From Acidobacteriota bacterium (GTDB taxonomy: Bacteria; Actinomycetota; Acidimicrobiia; Acidimicrobiales; UBA8190): a stretch of 7,178 bases of DNA. Made by a program: the position numbers and the translations under genes. The notes beneath the pieces were generated by a model. That model did not search any database and was not told the origin of the DNA. It saw only the letters and a program-made list of their open reading frames with translations. How positions within the stretch are numbered: the stretch's first letter is position 1; every line of letters begins with the position of its first letter. Shown piece by piece: positions 4,868 through 7,178 of the stretch. The DNA lies in NCBI GenBank assembly GCA_028872975.1, contig JAGWNV010000131.1:1-7178 (forward strand), written 5' to 3'.

Positions 4868-7178
4868 TCACCCTGGGGAGGCGGCCCGCCGCTGCAGCAG
4901 GTCGTCGACCAGCTCGAGCAGGGCCTCCACGTCCACCGGCTTCGTCAGATAGCCCTCGGCGCCGAGATCCAGCATCCGGCGGATCCGATCGGGGGTGGCA
5001 TCGGCGCTCAGGACCACCACCTCGGTGTCGGCGAGCTCGGGCGTCGCCTTCACCCGGTAGAGCATCTGGTCGCCGGGGAGGTCGGGCAGGTGGAGGTCGA
5101 GCAGGAGCAGGTGCGGCCGGTGCCGGCGGGCGAGCTCGAGTCCGACCCGGGCGTCGTCGGCGGAGAGGAGCCGGACCTCGGGACGGCGGGCGAGGACGAG
5201 GGAGACGAGCGCCGCGTTGGAGGCGTCGTCCTCCACCTGCAGCACCACGAGCGACGACCGGTCGCCGGCGTCCTCGTCGTCGTCCCCGGGCGCGCCGGCG
5301 GCGATGGCCACGCGCCCCGGTGCCACCGGCCTCTCCGCCTCGGGCGCCACCGGCAGGACCTCCTCGCCCACAGGCGCCGGCGCTCCGGTCTGGAGCTCGA
5401 CCCAGAACGTCGAGCCGTAGCCGGCGGCGGACTCCACCCCGATGGCGCCGCCCATGAGCTCGACGAGCTGCTTGGACAGGGCGAGGCCCACCCCGGTGCC
5501 CTCGACGCCCGACCGCTCGGCGCCGAGCCGGGAGAAGGGGAGGAACAGCAGGTCCTGTTGCTCGAGGGGGATCCCGGGCCCGGTGTCCTGCACGGAGAAC
5601 CGCATCCGTCCCCCCGCCACCGCCGTCGTCCGGAAGGACACGGTGCCGCCCGCCTCGTTGTACTTCACGGCGTTGGAGCCGAGGTTGAGCAGCACCTGGA
5701 GGAGTCGTTGGCGATCGGCGCGCACCCACTCGTCCCAGGTGCCGTCGCGGTCGACGAGCATCGTGACGGCGGCGGACTCGGCCACCGGGGCGAGCAGCGC
5801 CGTGACCTCCCCGAGGACGTCCCCGACGCGCACCGACGCCGGGGAGACGGTCAGCTGGCCGGCCTCGATGCGGGCGATGTCGAGGACCTCGTTGATGAGC
5901 GACAGCAGGTGGTGCCCGGCCCGCTCGATCTGGTCCACGCTGCTGGCCTGGTCGGCGGGCAGGTCCTCGAGCTGGAGCAGCTGGGCGAAGCCCAGGATGG
6001 CGTTGAGCGGGGTCCGCAGCTCGTGGCTCATCCGGGACAGGAACTGGCTCTTGGCCTCGCTGGCCCGCTCGGCGGCCACGGTGGCCCGCCGGAGGGACCG
6101 CTCGAGCTTCATCCGCTCGGTGATGTCGCGCGACACCGTCACCGTGCCGATGACCCGGCCCCCGTGGTCGAGGATGGGCCTGGCCCGGGTCTCGAAGGTC
6201 CGGTAGGAGTCCCCGCCCTGGCCGGCTCGGCCCGTCGTCACCACCGGCGGCAGATCCGGCTCGCCGGCCCGGACCCGCCGCAGCATCTCGTCGAGGGCGG
6301 CCACGTCCTGGCGCCGGAGCCGCCCGTAGCGGTAAGCCTCCTCGATGAGCCGGTCGGGGGCGACGGGCGGGGGCACGTCCACCAGGTCGGCCAGGGCGGC
6401 GCTCGTGAGCACCACCCGGGCGGCGGCGTCGCGCACGACGATGGTGTCGGGCGAGGCATGGAAGATCGACTCGAGCATCGACCGCCGCTCCTCGGCGGAC
6501 CGCTGGGCGGCGTGGCGCTCGGAGACGTCGACCAGATAGGAGCTCACCGTGCGCGGCACCCCGCCGCCGTCGCGCTCGACGAGGTAGGCGGCCTCGACCT
6601 CGAACCACTCGTCGGCCGAGGGGTCCCGCCGGACCCGGAGCATGATCGACAGCCGGTCCCCGGGCCCCCCTCGCCCCTCCACCAGGGCCACGCGCAGCTG
6701 CTGCTCGTCATCGGGATGGAACCGCTCGACGACGGCGGCGGTGTCGGTCATGGCCGTCTCGGCCGTGATCCCGAGGAGGCGCTCGATGTTGGGGCTGGCG
6801 TAGGAGAACCGGCGGGCCGCCACGTCGTAGCGCAGGGCCACCACGGGGCTGTCGGTGAGGATGTCGGTGAGCTCCTCCCGGGCCCGGTCCCGCTCGGCGA
6901 TGTGGCGGCGCACCTGGCCGGCCGCCTCCTCGAGCCGGGCCGCCAACCGCCCGATCTCGTCGCGGCCGGCCGGGTCGACGACGGGGGCGGCCCCCTCGAT
7001 TCTCGTGGCGTCGCCCTCGAGGGCCCGGAGCCGGCGCACCACGCCCGTGGTGAAGAAGTGCCACATGGTGAGGCCGCCGACGAGGGCGAGGACGAGCGCG
7101 GCGATGTCCATGGCCTGCACGGTCCCGTCGGAGACGAGGGCCGCCGAGGCGGCGGCGGCGCCGCCGAGGACGACGGTC
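4868..7178 (-). CDS. Hybrid sensor histidine kinase (5' end outside window)
   Basis: Partial gene: the frame is open to the right edge. Residues below count from the GTG at 7120. Before it lie 19 more in-frame residues, mostly hydrophobic, resembling the end of a membrane segment. A second membrane helix spans about 5-27, followed by a HAMP-like linker (about 28-80). Two PAS domains follow at about 84-203 (FSYASPNIERLLGI) and 211-338. The DHp helix carries phosphoacceptor His366 in SHELRTPLNAILGF. The HATPase domain has Asn483 in NLGSNAVKYN, DTGPGIP (512-518) and GTGVGLALSK (541-550). An acidic Ala/Pro linker (578-622) leads to a C-terminal receiver domain (about 625-745) with Glu630/Asp631, phosphoacceptor Asp675 in LLLLDLHLP, and Lys727 in LTKPVD. 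All catalytic residues are present. It is an inner-membrane sensor whose output is probably the downstream OmpR-type regulator. No HPt domain is seen, so the role of the receiver is unclear. Confidence 0.93.
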   Translation of the reverse strand, partial: TVVLGGAAAASAALVSDGTVQAMDIAALVLALVGGLTMWHFFTTGVVRRLRALEGDATRIEGAAPVVDPAGRDEIGRLAARLEEAAGQVRRHIAERDRAREELTDILTDSPVVALRYDVAARRFSYASPNIERLLGITAETAMTDTAAVVERFHPDDEQQLRVALVEGRGGPGDRLSIMLRVRRDPSADEWFEVEAAYLVERDGGGVPRTVSSYLVDVSERHAAQRSAEERRSMLESIFHASPDTIVVRDAAARVVLTSAALADLVDVPPPVAPDRLIEEAYRYGRLRRQDVAALDEMLRRVRAGEPDLPPVVTTGRAGQGGDSYRTFETRARPILDHGGRVIGTVTVSRDITERMKLERSLRRATVAAERASEAKSQFLSRMSHELRTPLNAILGFAQLLQLEDLPADQASSVDQIERAGHHLLSLINEVLDIARIEAGQLTVSPASVRVGDVLGEVTALLAPVAESAAVTMLVDRDGTWDEWVRADRQRLLQVLLNLGSNAVKYNEAGGTVSFRTTAVAGGRMRFSVQDTGPGIPLEQQDLLFLPFSRLGAERSGVEGTGVGLALSKQLVELMGGAIGVESAAGYGSTFWVELQTGAPAPVGEEVLPVAPEAERPVAPGRVAIAAGAPGDDDEDAGDRSSLVVLQVEDDASNAALVSLVLARRPEVRLLSADDARVGLELARRHRPHLLLLDLHLPDLPGDQMLYRVKATPELADTEVVVLSADATPDRIRRMLDLGAEGYLTKPVDVEALLELVDDLLQRRAASPG

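Noticed and set aside
4749..6608. 619-codon minus-strand frame within the hybrid kinase
   Set aside because: It overlaps the same strand in another frame, and its translation is Arg/Gly/Ala-rich with no motif, while the chosen frame holds all kinase and receiver motifs.

Overview
This is a 7.2 kb piece of a very GC-rich bacterial chromosome with strong G/C preference at third codon positions, GTG starts and tightly packed genes. That composition, and a soluble sensor kinase closely resembling mycobacterial PdtaS, point to Actinomycetota. A deep-branching actinobacterial lineage such as Acidimicrobiia is possible, but this is inference. I see no tRNA, rRNA, CRISPR array, insertion sequence or other mobile-element signature.

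Layout: positions 1-125 hold only the possible end of an unseen gene and two small GC hairpins. A dienelactone-hydrolase-family alpha/beta hydrolase (126-836, minus) is divergent from a plus-strand run of three genes. These are an unrecognised 190-residue protein (967-1539), a PHP-family metal-dependent phosphoesterase of the histidinol-phosphatase type (1604-2497), and a soluble GAF-PAS-HisKA_2-HATPase sensor kinase of the PdtaS type (2494-4050). The phosphoesterase and kinase overlap by four bases (GTGA) and are probably translationally coupled. On the minus strand a membrane-anchored hybrid sensor kinase (4868 to beyond 7178; its N-terminus lies outside the window) is followed, after a 112-base gap, by an OmpR-type response regulator (4051-4755). 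The regulator and the PdtaS-type kinase converge with their stop codons directly abutting.

How the genes may work together: the hybrid kinase and the OmpR-type regulator are the obvious candidate two-component pair, although the gap between them carries a hairpin and an AT-rich patch that could uncouple their expression. The PdtaS-type kinase would normally signal to an ANTAR-domain, RNA-binding regulator (PdtaR), and none is encoded here. It is therefore probably not the partner of the adjacent OmpR-type regulator. Overall this is a recognisable signalling neighbourhood with no clear sign of a wholly new system. The most interesting points are the PHP/PdtaS coupling, the zero-gap convergent junction, the hybrid kinase with no visible phosphotransfer (HPt) domain, and the cluster of inverted repeats between the divergent genes.
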